Positions 25,038-36,791 of a DNA stretch of 64,000 bases are shown in pieces. The stretch's first letter is position 1. Each line of letters begins with the position of its first letter. The position numbers were made by a program, and so were the translations under genes. This stretch comes from Polyodon spathula (Eukaryota; Chordata; Actinopteri; Acipenseriformes; Polyodontidae): positions 1,652,337 to 1,716,336 of the forward strand of contig NC_054569.1 of assembly GCF_017654505.1 (NCBI RefSeq), read 5' to 3'. The notes under the pieces were generated by a model. That model was given only the letters and a program-made list of their open reading frames with translations, did no database searches and was not told the DNA's origin.

Positions 25038-27171
25038 CTACCAAAAAACAAGCAACAGGAATGTGCACGAAGCCCAATCCAGAACCCCCAAACATACCGA
25101 ATTGAAGCTGAATAGCCACCTCTATATTAAATGTGTGATTTGTGAAAGGATAATGTTATGTTACAAGCAAGCAACTGAGAAGGCTGGTGGATGGGCTCGA
25201 AAATCTGCTTACTTGTTTGATAGTGTTTGTGCAAACAGTGTCATTTTACTTCTAGTACATATAAGAAAGCTATTGACGTTTAGGTGTAAAGACACTGATG
25301 CACTGGTGCCTACCTTTCTAATAAGCACCACGACGCCTTGCTCCAGGCTGGACAGCTTGTTGGTGACCCACTTGGTTTTGTTGAGGAGGGTATCAGGGGC
25401 GTCATCATAGCGATCCAGAGTCTTCTGCAGGTAAACCAGGGGTTCAATCCAGCTCTGGGCCAGCATCAGCACAGAGTGCAGCAGCCACTTGTCCTGCAGG
25501 GGGCAACAGATAATCAACACAAGCCAAAGGCACATCCGGGAAACCCAAGTGCACACACTGATAATTTACAATTATTCTTCATTGTTCTTTGCAAATTGCA
25601 CACCATGACGCGCAAAAAGTTAATGTTACATAATCAGATCTGAATAAACAAATGACTAATAAATTATAAGACTTTTGGGTAACACTACAGCAGGTGTCTA
25701 ACTACGCTGTAATTACACTGTATTTGAACATGTTTACATAGTTATTGCATTGTAATTACTGCTTATGAGTAAATTCAGTGCATTTCTGAAAGAAGCAACA
25801 CTTTGTAATTAAGCATGTCATTGCATTGTAACTACGCCTGTGTAATTACTGTGTTATCCCAGCTGCTTACCGATATCTTCTGGATTTCACTTTTGGATCC
25901 AGGGATGGGGAAGGCTTTGGTAATGCATGTGTTACTGGCCCGGTTTTGCTGGGTACGCATTGGCAAGGGGACAAACATTTCTTCCTGGAGATACAACAAT
26001 AAAATGAAGCAATGAATGCATCTTTTGATCACGCAGAGGATTTACGTTTCTTGTTCATTAAATGCAATGACAAACAGCTTACAAATCTGCCAAATAGACT
26101 GTATCAAGCATAAGTAACTGACTGACCTTTTGTTAAGACTGACTGCCACCGCAGTAAATTGCCTAACAAGCGTTGGACATTGATGCTTAAGTTGCCTGCA
26201 GAGCTGATATTTCTAATCGGGAATTCAAAGTTAAGAGCCCTTCCTAAAAGTCAGAAATCCTTCGGACCCCCAGTACTCACAAAGAGGGTGCAGGACTCCT
26301 CGGAGACGTGGTAGATGAGCTCCGCGTGCTGGATGACCCGGTCCAGGAGTTTCTCCAGGGAGATGGAGGTGCAGCTGATGCTGCTGCCCTGTTCCTCCTT
26401 ACAGTCCAGTGGGTACCCGAGCGCCCCCCAGCATTGCCAGAGCAGCAGCACCCAGGCACACACCTGCAATACTGAGAACAAAACAAGCCTGGGGTAAGCC
26501 TCACTCGTCACTGCCTTCAGATATTGTTTTACACAGGGGTGGCCCTAGTGTTCAAACCACATACAGAAAGCGGAATCTGTTATACGACAAAATGTAAAAC
26601 AAAGATATCTTTACCAGGGCTTCCTAAAATCTAATGCAGCAGTTTTCTTGCAATCATTTTTCTGTTTTCAATTTCAATTTTTCAATTAGATTTTGCTCCC
26701 TGTCCAACAGATATCAAAACGTCATCTGAAACATGAAACTCCCATTGCTGCACTCAGGTCGTATCAGATGGGAGCCAAAAGCTGCTGCACAGGAAATTGA
26801 TGAATGCACTTTGAAAGAGTTAACTGTGTAAAATGATCTGCTCAGTCATTCTTCAGAACATCAATGAAGACTGAAACACGAAGAGCCAAACTTTCCATTC
26901 TCGTCCCTCCGTCACTGTCACCCTGTACCTTGACAATAAGCACTAAAACCCTACATTTTCATTTCTCCATCTACAACTACCGAACGTTATTTTACCTGCA
27001 CTAAAACCAAACAATAAAACACGCATTTAATAACTTCCTTGGATCCTGTTGGTAAGTTAATGAATGCAGCTCCAACTCTACCTAGCAGTCTAGAGGCAGG
27101 TCAAAATATACTGACCCTCAAAAAGACAAATTATTTCATGGTGCAATTGACATACCTTTCACCTTCGGCAT
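24840..27171 (-). CDS. smtl: Somatolactin precursor, five coding exons (join of 27171-27156, 26471-26281, 25984-25871, 25493-25314, 25037-24840)
   Basis: Encodes a secreted pituitary hormone of the growth hormone/prolactin family. In fishes it is made in the pars intermedia and linked to pigment, acid-base and lipid control (family knowledge). The exons splice in phase to 232 residues. Residues 1-24 (MPKVK, then a hydrophobic run ending WGALG) are a signal peptide, and the mature hormone of 208 residues starts YPLDC. Mature cysteines lie at 5, 15, 42, 65, 180, 197 and 205, the usual somatolactin set; expected disulfides are 5-15, 65-180 and 197-205. The first family signature runs from C65 to W98 across the exon 3/4 junction. 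The second, [18 protein letters not shown], is complete at 180-197. An N-glycosylation sequon NKT is at mature 121. Intron sizes are 684, 296, 377 and 276 bp, all GT-AG. No frameshift or stop is seen, so the copy looks functional. Alpha/beta assignment is not attempted. Confidence 0.96.
25314..25493 (-). CDS. smtl: Somatolactin exon 4
   Basis: 180 bp, 60 codons, phase 0 at both ends. Acceptor ...CCTGCAG, donor GTAGGC. Encodes mature residues 84-143, from [15 protein letters not shown] to VVVLIRK, the helix 2/3 region. It holds the conserved Trp that closes the first family signature (mature 98) and the NKT glycosylation sequon at 121. Confidence 0.95.
25677..25860. mobile_element. Foldback MITE in somatolactin intron 3
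   Basis: A 184 bp AT-rich element bounded by GGGTAACACT... and the inverse of GGGATAACACAG..., with GTAATTAC motifs inside. It resembles the other GGGTARCACTTTACAT-ended elements in the window. It fills half of intron 3 and stops 10 bases from the exon 3 donor. No transposase is encoded. Confidence 0.6.
25871..25984 (-). CDS. smtl: Somatolactin exon 3
   Basis: 114 bp, 38 codons, phase 0 at both ends. Acceptor ...TCTCCAG, donor GTAAGC. Encodes mature residues 46-83, from EEMFVPLP to SEIQKIS, including C65, which pairs with the C-terminal half in this family. A foldback MITE begins only 10 bases inside the following intron. Confidence 0.95.
26281..26471 (-). CDS. smtl: Somatolactin exon 2
   Basis: 191 bp. 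The acceptor is ...TTCTCAG and the donor GTGAGT. It completes the split Val codon, then encodes the rest of the signal peptide ([18 protein letters not shown]) and mature residues 1-45, with cysteines 5, 15 and 42 and helix 1. It ends in phase 0 after SCTLF. A competing AG eight bases downstream (TTGCAG) would break the frame, so the upstream acceptor is chosen. Confidence 0.95.
27156..27171 (-). CDS. smtl: Somatolactin exon 1, coding part
   Basis: Carries only ATG CCG AAG GTG AAA G (MPKVK plus the first base of a split Val codon), then donor GTATGT. A tiny first coding exon is typical of this hormone family. The start is supported by A at -3, by the TATA box about 70 bp upstream, and by in-phase joining to the hydrophobic core in exon 2. 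Confidence 0.88.
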
Positions 27172-27242
27172 TCTGCTGTGTTTAGAGTCCTCTTCCTATC
27201 TTCTGAATTTAGGTCTTATTTTCTGCATGTTACCCCAAGTCC

Positions 27243-27250
27243 CTTTTATA
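27243..27250 (-). promoter_or_regulatory. TATA box of somatolactin
   Basis: Minus strand reads TATAAAAG, a full consensus, 72-79 bp upstream of the ATG. Transcription would start about 30 bp downstream, near 27213-27220, giving a 5' UTR of roughly 45 nt. TATA-driven promoters are usual for pituitary hormone genes. Confidence 0.8.
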
Positions 27251-27312
27251 AATCCCCACTACCCCGTGACTAATCCAACACAAACACCTACAATGACTGA
27301 GATCTACTTGCA

Positions 27313-27321
27313 ATTATGCAT
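27313..27321 (-). promoter_or_regulatory. Candidate Pit-1 (POU1F1) site, full consensus
   Basis: Plus strand ATTATGCAT fits WWTATNCAT exactly. It lies about 63 bp upstream of the TATA box, where Pit-1 sites sit in growth hormone, prolactin and somatolactin promoters. Function is inferred. Confidence 0.6.
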
Positions 27322-27368
27322 GCACAGGTAAGATGAGATGCACTGAGGTGTGGACAACTGGTACTCTG

Positions 27369-27377
27369 GATATGCAT
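27369..27377 (-). promoter_or_regulatory. Candidate Pit-1 site, 8 of 9
   Basis: Plus strand GATATGCAT differs from WWTATNCAT only at the first base. Second of three POU-type sites upstream of the somatolactin TATA box. Confidence 0.4.
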
Positions 27378-27439
27378 GACATCTTCCTTGATCTGTGCGG
27401 TGGAGCATGTGGGGGTCAGGCGAGTGATAAGCCAGCCAT

Positions 27440-27448
27440 CTGCATAAA
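27440..27448 (-). promoter_or_regulatory. Candidate Pit-1 site, 8 of 9, opposite orientation
   Basis: Plus strand CTGCATAAA differs from ATGNATAWW only at the first base. Third POU-type site, about 190 bp upstream of the TATA box. Confidence 0.4.
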
Positions 27449-30400
27449 GGACTGAATAAGTAATGTCGGAAAACTTGTGGGAACGCAATGATCTTTTTTT
27501 CTAGCAGGACAATAACTTGTTCTGCGTCACTCAATCAAGGTGAAGCAGGAATAGATACTGTCCATGAAGACATCGAGAGTCAAATCTCTTCAATACGAGC
27601 TCAACTGTACCAGGAAACTGGGAACCAGGACAAGCACATCAGCACTGCCAGCTGTTCTGTAAACCCAATGTTGACTTTGACTGTGACAAGGACCATGGTG
27701 AGTATTGTGTGTGCACCAGGTGTACCCGTTTTGGGAATGAGTGGAACAAGCTGACTGCATTTTGCAGTGAAAAGAAGTTCACCCCAATGGGCTTCAACCA
27801 TGTCACTTTGTAATGTGTGCTTGTTCAGTCCACCTGAACCCTAATGTGCGCTGAAATGAAAATCTCATAGAATCAAAGGGAGGCGATTCCACCCTGAAAG
27901 GAGTGCTGATCATTGTTTTACACAGTCCTTCCACGTCTAACACATTGCATGTCTGTGCAGGTGAGTTGGCCTTCAGAGATAGTTCAGCAAAAAAAAAAGA
28001 CTTGGATATTTAACAGGATTAGTGATTTAAGATCCCCTCCCAAAGGAAAGAGGCACTGCATATTCAGAGGGCGGGCTGCTCTGCCTTGTTATCATGTTTC
28101 CCTGGTCTCTCCTAAGAGGAGAGACATGATGTGTATTCATGTAGAGGTTCAGCAAACATTCTACATATTTCATGCAGGCTTTGCTCAAGGGCACTTGTTT
28201 TAAGCCCTTCTTGACTGTTTAAACATGGAGGGTTACAGATGGAGCCACTGGGAGCCATGTGGCACTTGTGGTGCTTGAATTTACCAAATCTAAAATTTAA
28301 TTCCATCTGGAATCAGTTGAGGGAGAATGTTTACTTCCGGCTTTGTAAGAAGATATATTTTTTTTTTAGTGGGAAAGGAAGGCTGAACTTAGATCCTCAG
28401 ATTCTGTTCCTTTCTACCCAGTTTTCTAGTTTCAGTGGTTGCTGATGTAACTCGCAGTGTTGTGTGATACAAGGCCACTAAGGATTCTGTCCTGTCCCCT
28501 GTCGATGAGATGAGGTTAAAAGCTCTATAACCACGAATTCAGACAAGCGCGGGGTCACCTGGTTCGCACCCAACCTCTGCCCTGTTACACTGACAAATTG
28601 AAATCGTGTGCTTGTTCATGATTAATGAATGCTAGTGTTAAGGATGACCTTCTATTTGCTTCTTTTGAATTCAACAATAAATAATATGTTGCTTCATATA
28701 GTATGTTACTGCGTTTGTTTGCAATTATGTCACTAGCTATTCTCGTGCTACTTAGTTGTCTTTTATTATATTTATTATACAGTGTAAATACACAACTGCG
28801 TTTTTCAATAGCTGAGTCCTGGAGTAATACAACTTTTACAGGATAATGCACTATGGTGTTTTTCATTATTGTTTGTAAAACGAATGCAGCTGTGAAACTT
28901 TTGGAACATGTTATAAAAAATGCACAAGAAAGTTTGCTACTGGCATCAAGTTAAGGACCTATTCCAGCTCCCATATGCACTAAAGCTGTGGTCAATCAAG
29001 CTCATTGAGACTGGTTTAGCCTAGAGCTACAGTTGTATAAACCTGAGTGTATGTGAAGTGTGGGATCTTTCTCTGTGACAAATAAAGTGTGGTTAAAGAT
29101 GCACGCCAGTTTCCCAGAGGAGGCCACTGCCAGAGCAAACACATGAATTATTTAGCAGGCTTGGATTTTGGGCAATTATTTGTAATGCTCGTCTTCCTTG
29201 GGGCTGATCGGCGTTTTAAAAAATCAATTTCTCAGCCACTGTCATCCCCCATTTTTGTTCCCAGTTATTAATCTGAAAAGGGAGGACGATGGCTGACTAA
29301 ATGTATAAGTTTCAAAACAGACCTCTTAACAAAATGAGATCTTGCTTTAGCTGCAGGGAGAACTTTTCTGTGTTTCCTGCACTGCTTTCTACCTCCTCCG
29401 CGCCCTATTTCAAACAAGCACCTTTTTTTAGAAATCCCCAAGCAAGTCATTAAAACAGAAATCGTTCAAGATGAGAATAAAATGCCTATCCTTAACTTTA
29501 AAGATCCAATCATCCAGGAAAAAAAAAAAACAGAAATGTTTTGATGTTTTTGTCATTGCACTGAGGCAACGCATCATGAAAGGACTGTGACATCACCACC
29601 CGATCACAGTTTTGCATGTTTACATAAACACCATAACTGCGTTGAACAAAACAGACATTTCTCAGCTCAATAGAAGTTATTGCTATGGGGTTTTTTCCAC
29701 AGCTGTCTATTTATTTACCCTGATAGATATAATAGTAAAATGATGCAATGCAATTTTTTTAATGAGAAGTTTATTAGGCAAAAAAAAAAGAAAGGGTGCT
29801 TGTTTATGTTTCTCCACAAGCCTAGGGTTGAATACACATTTGAATAATTAGGTTATGAGTGGTGTTATTAAGGAGACACCTATTAAAAACAATACCAGCT
29901 TCATGATTCATATGAACATATATAATGTTTTATATTATTAGTATAGCTCAAGATTCACCATTAACATAATATTTCAGGGGGAAAAAAACAAAAAAAACAT
30001 AGAGTTACTAAACCAGAAAAAAGCAACTCAAACATTTAATTAGCCATTTCGTGCATGGCTACCTTACATGCGGATGGATTAAAAAACTGTCTAGTCTTTA
30101 TCTGGGGACATACGGAAGACACAAATGCATGACAACCTCATATGGGGATGAAATTCCCCATATAAAGCAATGGAAAACATTTTTTTTTTTAAATGAAGAA
30201 TATATTTGTCTAAAATATATGTTTAAAACTACTTTATTAAGCTATTTTGAAACATAATAAATGCTTGGAAGGGTTGTGGGGAGTGTAAACAGTCTCATAT
30301 TGATTATAATCATTTTATAATCTTACCAGTAACTGGTGTTTTATCCTTTTAGAAAACAATCACGCGAATAACGATAGCCAGTACACAATGAACTATCAAA

Positions 30401-32997
30401 CAACTTGAAAACCAAAATTCTGGTATTCGCAGGGCAAAGTGCCCACTACATATTTATACCTTAGATAAAAAACATGAACTTGGAACAGTTAACAATATTA
30501 TGATAAATGTTTCTGAAATCTGTGTTTAAATTAATTTTGAAATAACTTTTAAAAACACGTTTTAAATGCTTTAAAACACGACTAAAAGCAGGATCATTTC
30601 AGAAACAAACAGAACTAGAAAAAATACAATAACATAAAATTCCCTGTTTTTTCTGCTGAAGCTTCAAATCCTATCAAGATGGAAGAATACAGGAAACAGA
30701 CTCTGAATTATATTTTAGCATCCAATGGTATTATTATTAGTAGTAGTAGTAATCATAGACAGATAATACTAATAATATAAATCGAAAGTCTTTTCAGAAG
30801 TGCAGTTTGCATCGAGGCATACAGCATGTGTTGTGAGTGTGTTGGGTAGCACAGTAGATGACAGTTCTGGGGTAAAGAAATGTGTTACTGCTTCGCTTAA
30901 GGTTTAATTAAACCACTCATGATGGCACGCAGTACTCTTCCCTCAAGCCAAATTATTCTTAACAGAATGAGCTGCCCTACTGCTTCCCATCTCCAGGCTC
31001 GTGTCGTTTAGCCTTAAGGAAAGTGGCTCTGGCTCTACATGACAGAACATAAGAAATGCTATGCAGAATCCATTCACACAGCAGAAACAAAACTATCCAT
31101 TTTCTACTGTGTAAAATATAACACAGCAACTGAGAAAAAATAAAAATCTAAGAACCAACCATACATGTGAAACCACACTAAGGCTAAAGTGCCATTGTCA
31201 AAAAAGTTGAAACACATGGCCAGCCTTTTCAGGCAGAGATCCCTAGCTATCCTTTGTTTATCAGGACTCAACAAGCAGCTGGGGAGTTATTTCAGTGTGC
31301 TGCTATTTATTAAGTGCCCAGCAGGTGGCAGCACAGTACACACCTAGGGTTAGTTCTGTGTGCAATCTACTGCTCTTACCACATTGCTCTTTTTACATAT
31401 ATATGACTTCCAGAAGACAGAATGAAGATGTTCTGCCAAGACTGGTCCAGAGGTGGGGAATGAAATGAATGCACCAGAGGGTCCTCATAACCCCAGTTTG
31501 TATCGGTGTATAGCCGAATGGAATCCACCACGTCTATAGGAGGCTTGGGGGGGTGTATGAAAAAAGACAAGTGGAGAAAAATCAAGGCAGTCATCGTGTT
31601 CACCCCGTATAGTGTGACAGACAGACAGGCGGATGGACTGACGGATGAGGTCGGCTCAATCTTTGAGCGAGGACCCCAAAAAGACACGTGCAACAATATT
31701 TAGGAAGTAGCAGGAGAATTCTAAAAGACAGGATAGGCATTGCTGCTTTCTGAGTTTGCCATATACTTGGTATGTAATCTTGCATGTGGAACTGAGATAT
31801 CCAAGTATAAACCCGTCCAATTTCTAAGTCCTCCAGCCCCCTCGTTGACATTAGACACTCTTTTCGTTAATACCTGAACATACGGTGTTGCACTGAGCCC
31901 TTTCATGCTTAACTATTCATTACGGATAACCAGCCACCTTAGATGAAGGTCACACTTCAGAGGAAGGAGCGTTTCAGTGTCAGCTTTACATATATTTATG
32001 CTGTTCTTTCTTAGAGTGATGATAGCTGGTTTCATAGACCCCAATAAGCATTCATCGTGAACTATTGAACTTGTTTAGATAAGGTATGGACAAGATCAGT
32101 TGCTAATTGGGTTCTTTGAAACCATCCAATGTTGCATATTAATGAGAGATACAAAAATACAAAACAGATTTCGTTATGAAATACAATACAGACTATGAAT
32201 CATGTTTTATTTTCAGAATGCCTTCCAGAAAATCATTTCTTTTTTAATTAGACGAATCAAATAAGAAGCGAGTTATGATAACGATTATAATGCCCTGGGT
32301 TTTATAAATGTATTCTGCTACGCTACGCTTTTCCCAGTTTCTTTTATTACTTTGAAATTCTTTTGCCCTTTAAATGTACTGTAATTCTTTCTTTCTTTCT
32401 CTTTCTTTCTTTCTTTGTGAAATGTCACAGTCCGTCCTCTATAAAAGAGTGTAACAGTGATAACAGTGGGGAGACATCATTTACAGTGTTAGTGAAGGTA
32501 CCGGGAGCAACTCTGTACCTCTGTGCTTCACTCCCGCCTGCAAATGGGGGGGGAACAGCTTATGTGTTCTGGGACAGATGGGCAGAGGATATGGTACCTA
32601 CCTAGATATGAGATACTACTGCTGCTTTCCTGTGTAGTGCTGAAATAAAGGGTGCTGTATCTCGTTTGAATTTTTTATTTGTTATTGATGCATGTACGAA
32701 TGGAAAAGAAATCCCTCTCACAGACTCAAAAAACTCAACACCCCAAATGTGGAATTGAATGCAGCCCATACGTTACATGGTAGAGTTCAAGGATGGGTAC
32801 TGAATGTACTCAACGTGTTAAACTACCAATGTAGGGCATCGATAGTGACCCCATTAGAATAGATTTTATCGTTGAAATGATTGCTTTTTTCTGTCAAACA
32901 AAACAATTTCTTCTCCTTTCTGCCCAAATCTGTAGAAATTCCAGATGACTGCATTTAGTGACTATCAATATCACCACCTGGGCTTTGTGACGTAAAT
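27449..32997. other. Distal 5' flank of somatolactin, no gene seen
   Basis: Mostly AT-rich, with a perfect 9 bp hairpin at 30140-30163 (ATATGGGGA and inverse, six-base loop). Nothing with a coding signature. Confidence 0.45.
28478..28575. repeat. Dispersed repeat, copy 1
   Basis: GGATTCTGTCCTGTCCCCTG, then TGAGATGAGGTT and CAGACAAG. The same words in the same order occur at 41416-41495. Family unknown. Confidence 0.5.
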
Positions 32998-33103
32998 CTT
33001 CTTCTTCTTCTTCTTCTTCTTCTTCTTCTTCTTCTTCTTCTTCTTCTTCTTCTTCTTCTAATAATAATAATAATAACGATAATAATATTAATAGTAATAA
33101 TAG
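32998..33103. repeat. (CTT)n then (TAA)n compound microsatellite
   Basis: About 20 uninterrupted CTT units to 33059, then TAA units with substitutions. The poly-Glu open frame on the minus strand is an artefact. Confidence 0.95.
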
Positions 33104-36100
33104 AGATTTGAAATCCCAGTGCAACTCAAAGGCGCATGAATGTCATATATTGTGATGTCCTTTCTTTGAGATAGTGAGTCTGCCCAGTGGAGCCTGTTTC
33201 AACTCTCTCTTCAGGCAGTGAGGAGTTAACATTGACTTCTTTATAGAGAGGGGCACATGAACCTTGGCGCACTGAGGATTAACTGTGTTTAATGTTCCTT
33301 CCTGTGGTTCTCCACGGAGCAACATAGCTGAGAGTAAACACATGAATATTAATGTGATTACTGTGCTCAGGCGTGGGGATTCGCGTACAGCGCCAGGGTA
33401 ATGTATTGCATTGCATTCAGATTAACTTCTCTGATGCATCTTTGATGTCCCATGTGGGAGAGGATGTTAAGTGAGCATATTTCAAAACCAAAAACCTATT
33501 TACGCAATGAGAGGGACTAGATCCACACGGGGTAACTGCAGCTCCATGAATACATGACAAGCAGGATCTCTCTGCTACTCTATTAGGTAAATCCTTATCT
33601 TGTGATAACACTGCACAGTGCAGTTTGGGTAAACGCACGTCACAGCAGCCTGTTGCTGATTTGAATGACTGATTCAGCTGAAGTCAGTCTAATGGAGAAA
33701 ATGCCTAATGTATGAAAACCAGGATCTTCTTGTCCTAGCAATAGCCATTGGGTGCATATAGTGTACCTGGAAACCAGATTACAATAATGTTGCCAGTATA
33801 ACTTTGGCTTGGATTGTATTGTCTCAGTAGACTGCTCTCTCCTTGTACACCTGTAATGCCTGCTTCATTTACTGAGCTTTTCTGTGCTCTGTAGTGTTCC
33901 CATGATTCACTCTGTTTTGAACTAATGCATCTCCAGATAAGATAGTGTGAAGTTATACAGCGGTACTATATGGTTAAAAAAATCCATTCTTTTTTTTGTC
34001 TAATGTTAGTTTCTTTTTAGGGGTGCTGTACATCTTATAGTGGAATGTTTGAAGGCATGTATACATTTTTATACCAAAAAAAAGTTTGCTTAAATAAAAC
34101 ATTTGTGTCAACAACCTTGTTCTGTTGTTCAACCTTTTAATGTTCTCCTCTTCACTTAGAGAACAGATTTGCAGTCAAGTGCGATATTGTAATATTGAAA
34201 ATGAAAAGTTGTCTAGTTCATGAGTATGGGCTTTGACTGGTCCTGTTAGTTTGTTAGCTGAGTGATTACACCGAGTGTGTCTTTAAGAGCTTTGGAAGAA
34301 CTGTATTGCTAGTTTGTGAAAGAGTAACCCCGGGCAGCACTGCAAGACAGCGAGGGGCTCAGAAGCTCAGCGTTACTCGTGTTCATTAGGCACTCTGTTC
34401 GCAGGAAAGAAAGATTCAGCTTGAGTCCTGGCCAGCCAGTCATTCTGCACCCTATGGACTGTACCCATTAAAAGAGCTTTTATTTCGTGTTAGGTTGCTT
34501 TTTTATGACATGCATATTGGGATAGACCACTGCCACTTATGTGCCAGCTTTTAGGGGCACATAATTCGAGTGTGTTTTGGCTAAATTTGTTCCTTCTTTC
34601 TTTCTTTCTTTCTTTGGAGCTCTGTTGGCGGTGTTGGTAGGACCTCAAACCCCAAGTTCATTGTATTCCAGTCTGTGCCATCAGTAATTGAGGATTCTGT
34701 TTAGGGTTTTGCCTTGCTCTGAACACAAGGTGGCACCTGCTGCAAAGCAATCAGAGTCTTTCACTGTCAGCCAGCTAATATCCCATTTAAACAGAGATGT
34801 ACATATTAACAACATTGTCTTTAGGCTGATGGAATGCTGTGGCTGGAAGGCTTTTGAATGGCAAGGAAGGTATCGTCCTGGTCTTCCACTGTGAAGGAGT
34901 TCAAGTCTGGATTGGGAGTAGGAATAGGCTTTATTTTTGTAGTACAGCCTGGATTTGACCGATTGACAAGTCCTAAGATGAGGTTAACAGAATATTTAAC
35001 AGGAGCATCTTGTTGATAGTGGTTTAAGGGAAGATATTCAAGAAGTATCCTTGCTGTGTTATTGAAGTTGACATGATGCAATCAGCTCAGGTTTTGGGTG
35101 CCCTGGAAACAGTTAGAGTAGTTTTAATGCTGCATGCTTGTGCGCTTCGTGTTTGTGTGTAGATGCTCCTACATGCCCCCATGTTACCAGAGCACTTCTC
35201 ACCAGATGAATCGATAACCTACTGCAGAAACAGAGAGGCTTCAGGCTTCAAGACTATCAGTCCATTTGTTCTGACTCCCTCAGAATTCATTAGCACACCC
35301 GCCCCTTAGAAAATACAACCTCGGTCAATCTCACCAGTTTCAATAATGCTGAATTATTCACAATGTGTACCTGATTAGCAAAAACTCCTGTGTAAAACTA
35401 ATTGAAATGACTGTAATTCAGCTGTCATGGAGATTGACCATAATGTAATACTTTTACAAAAAACAATGTCCTTAAAGCAGCTTAATTTGCAGTGTACAGA
35501 AACATTGCAAGGCAAAGATGCTCTTAATTCAGCAGATCTACCTACTCATTCCACCTGGAAGTGGTTAACAAACCAAGAACAGAGCCTGGTGTTTGATTTT
35601 TCTTATTCTGTGAAGCACGGCTAATATACTACAACATTACCACAGGGCTCATAGACTCTCATCAAGGAGATAACCAGCGTCTTACTCTTCTTGAAAAGGA
35701 ATGGTTTCTTAAAAACTTGAACTGAATACATGTGTTCCATTACTATTCCCTTCCATATCTTACTGCAGGACCACTGGGCTGTCACAGCGCCAGTGTAAGG
35801 AACGCAGCGAAGTCCATGGACAGCACAAAGCAATTTATATCATGCAAATACTGTATGTTACCTCATGTGTGAGATGCAGCAGGTTTAGGTTTGTTTGTAG
35901 GGTATCTCACAGTGTCGTTAAGAGCAGTGTGGTTTCATGTTGTTGTTATCACTCTCATATCAGCAAATCCACATCTTCCTTTGTTTAAAAGCCAATTTTA
36001 CTTTGTGGGATTTCCATTATTGTCTATTTTGGGTGATATTATGTTCTGGTTAAGCATGGATGTGCCGCAGCATGATTGATAGAAACACTCAGCATGATAT

Positions 36101-36549
36101 CCGTTTTTATAAATATTGGATGCCCCAAACTGAGCCAAATGCCAAGAACAGATGCACTGTGCTCCCCTAGAAAGCAATACGCAGGGCTCTACAAACTTAT
36201 CATTAAAATCGTCCACAAAATGAAACCTAATTGTGTTATCATGTAGAATTCAGCCTTTCCGGCTATTTTTCTGTTTCATTGCCTTCTCCACTGTAGGATT
36301 CCTGGAAATCCTCTGCCAAGTTTACAGCACATCTGTTCTCTCCTGAAAGATAGATTGTGAATTACATTTGTCTTTTCTTTGGATAACCCACCCTCCTTAA
36401 GGCAGCACAGTGGAAATCATGGTATTTTTTATTATCATTGGTCCTGTGGACAGAGAGACAGATGGCTTCACTCTCCAATGATGGCAGTCCGTCACCTTAA
36501 AAGGTTTTCAATTCCAGATATAAACTGCACCAGCTTTTGAAAAGATAAG

Positions 36550-36609
36550 AGAGGCAGGCAGACAGACAGACAGACAGACAGAGGCAGGCAGACAGACAGA
36601 CAGTCAGGC

Positions 36610-36648
<39 letters not shown>

Positions 36649-36682
36649 GACAGAGACAGAGACAGAGACAGAGACAGAGACA

Positions 36683-36719
<37 letters not shown>

Positions 36720-36791
36720 ACAAACAGGCAGGCAGAGACAAGCAGGCAGGCAGACAAACAAGCAGAGAGACAGGCAGGCAGGCAGGCAGAC
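36550..36791. repeat. (CAGA)n/(CAGG)n tetranucleotide array
   Basis: About 240 bases of CAGA, CAGG and CAGAGA blocks in alternating runs. Cys/Leu-rich open frames on the minus strand are artefacts. Confidence 0.95.

Noticed and set aside
24789..25115. 108-codon plus-strand open frame over somatolactin exon 5
   Set aside because: It is antisense to a confirmed exon and has no family resemblance of its own.
26277..26504. 75-codon Ser-rich minus-strand frame
   Set aside because: A shifted frame of somatolactin exon 2.
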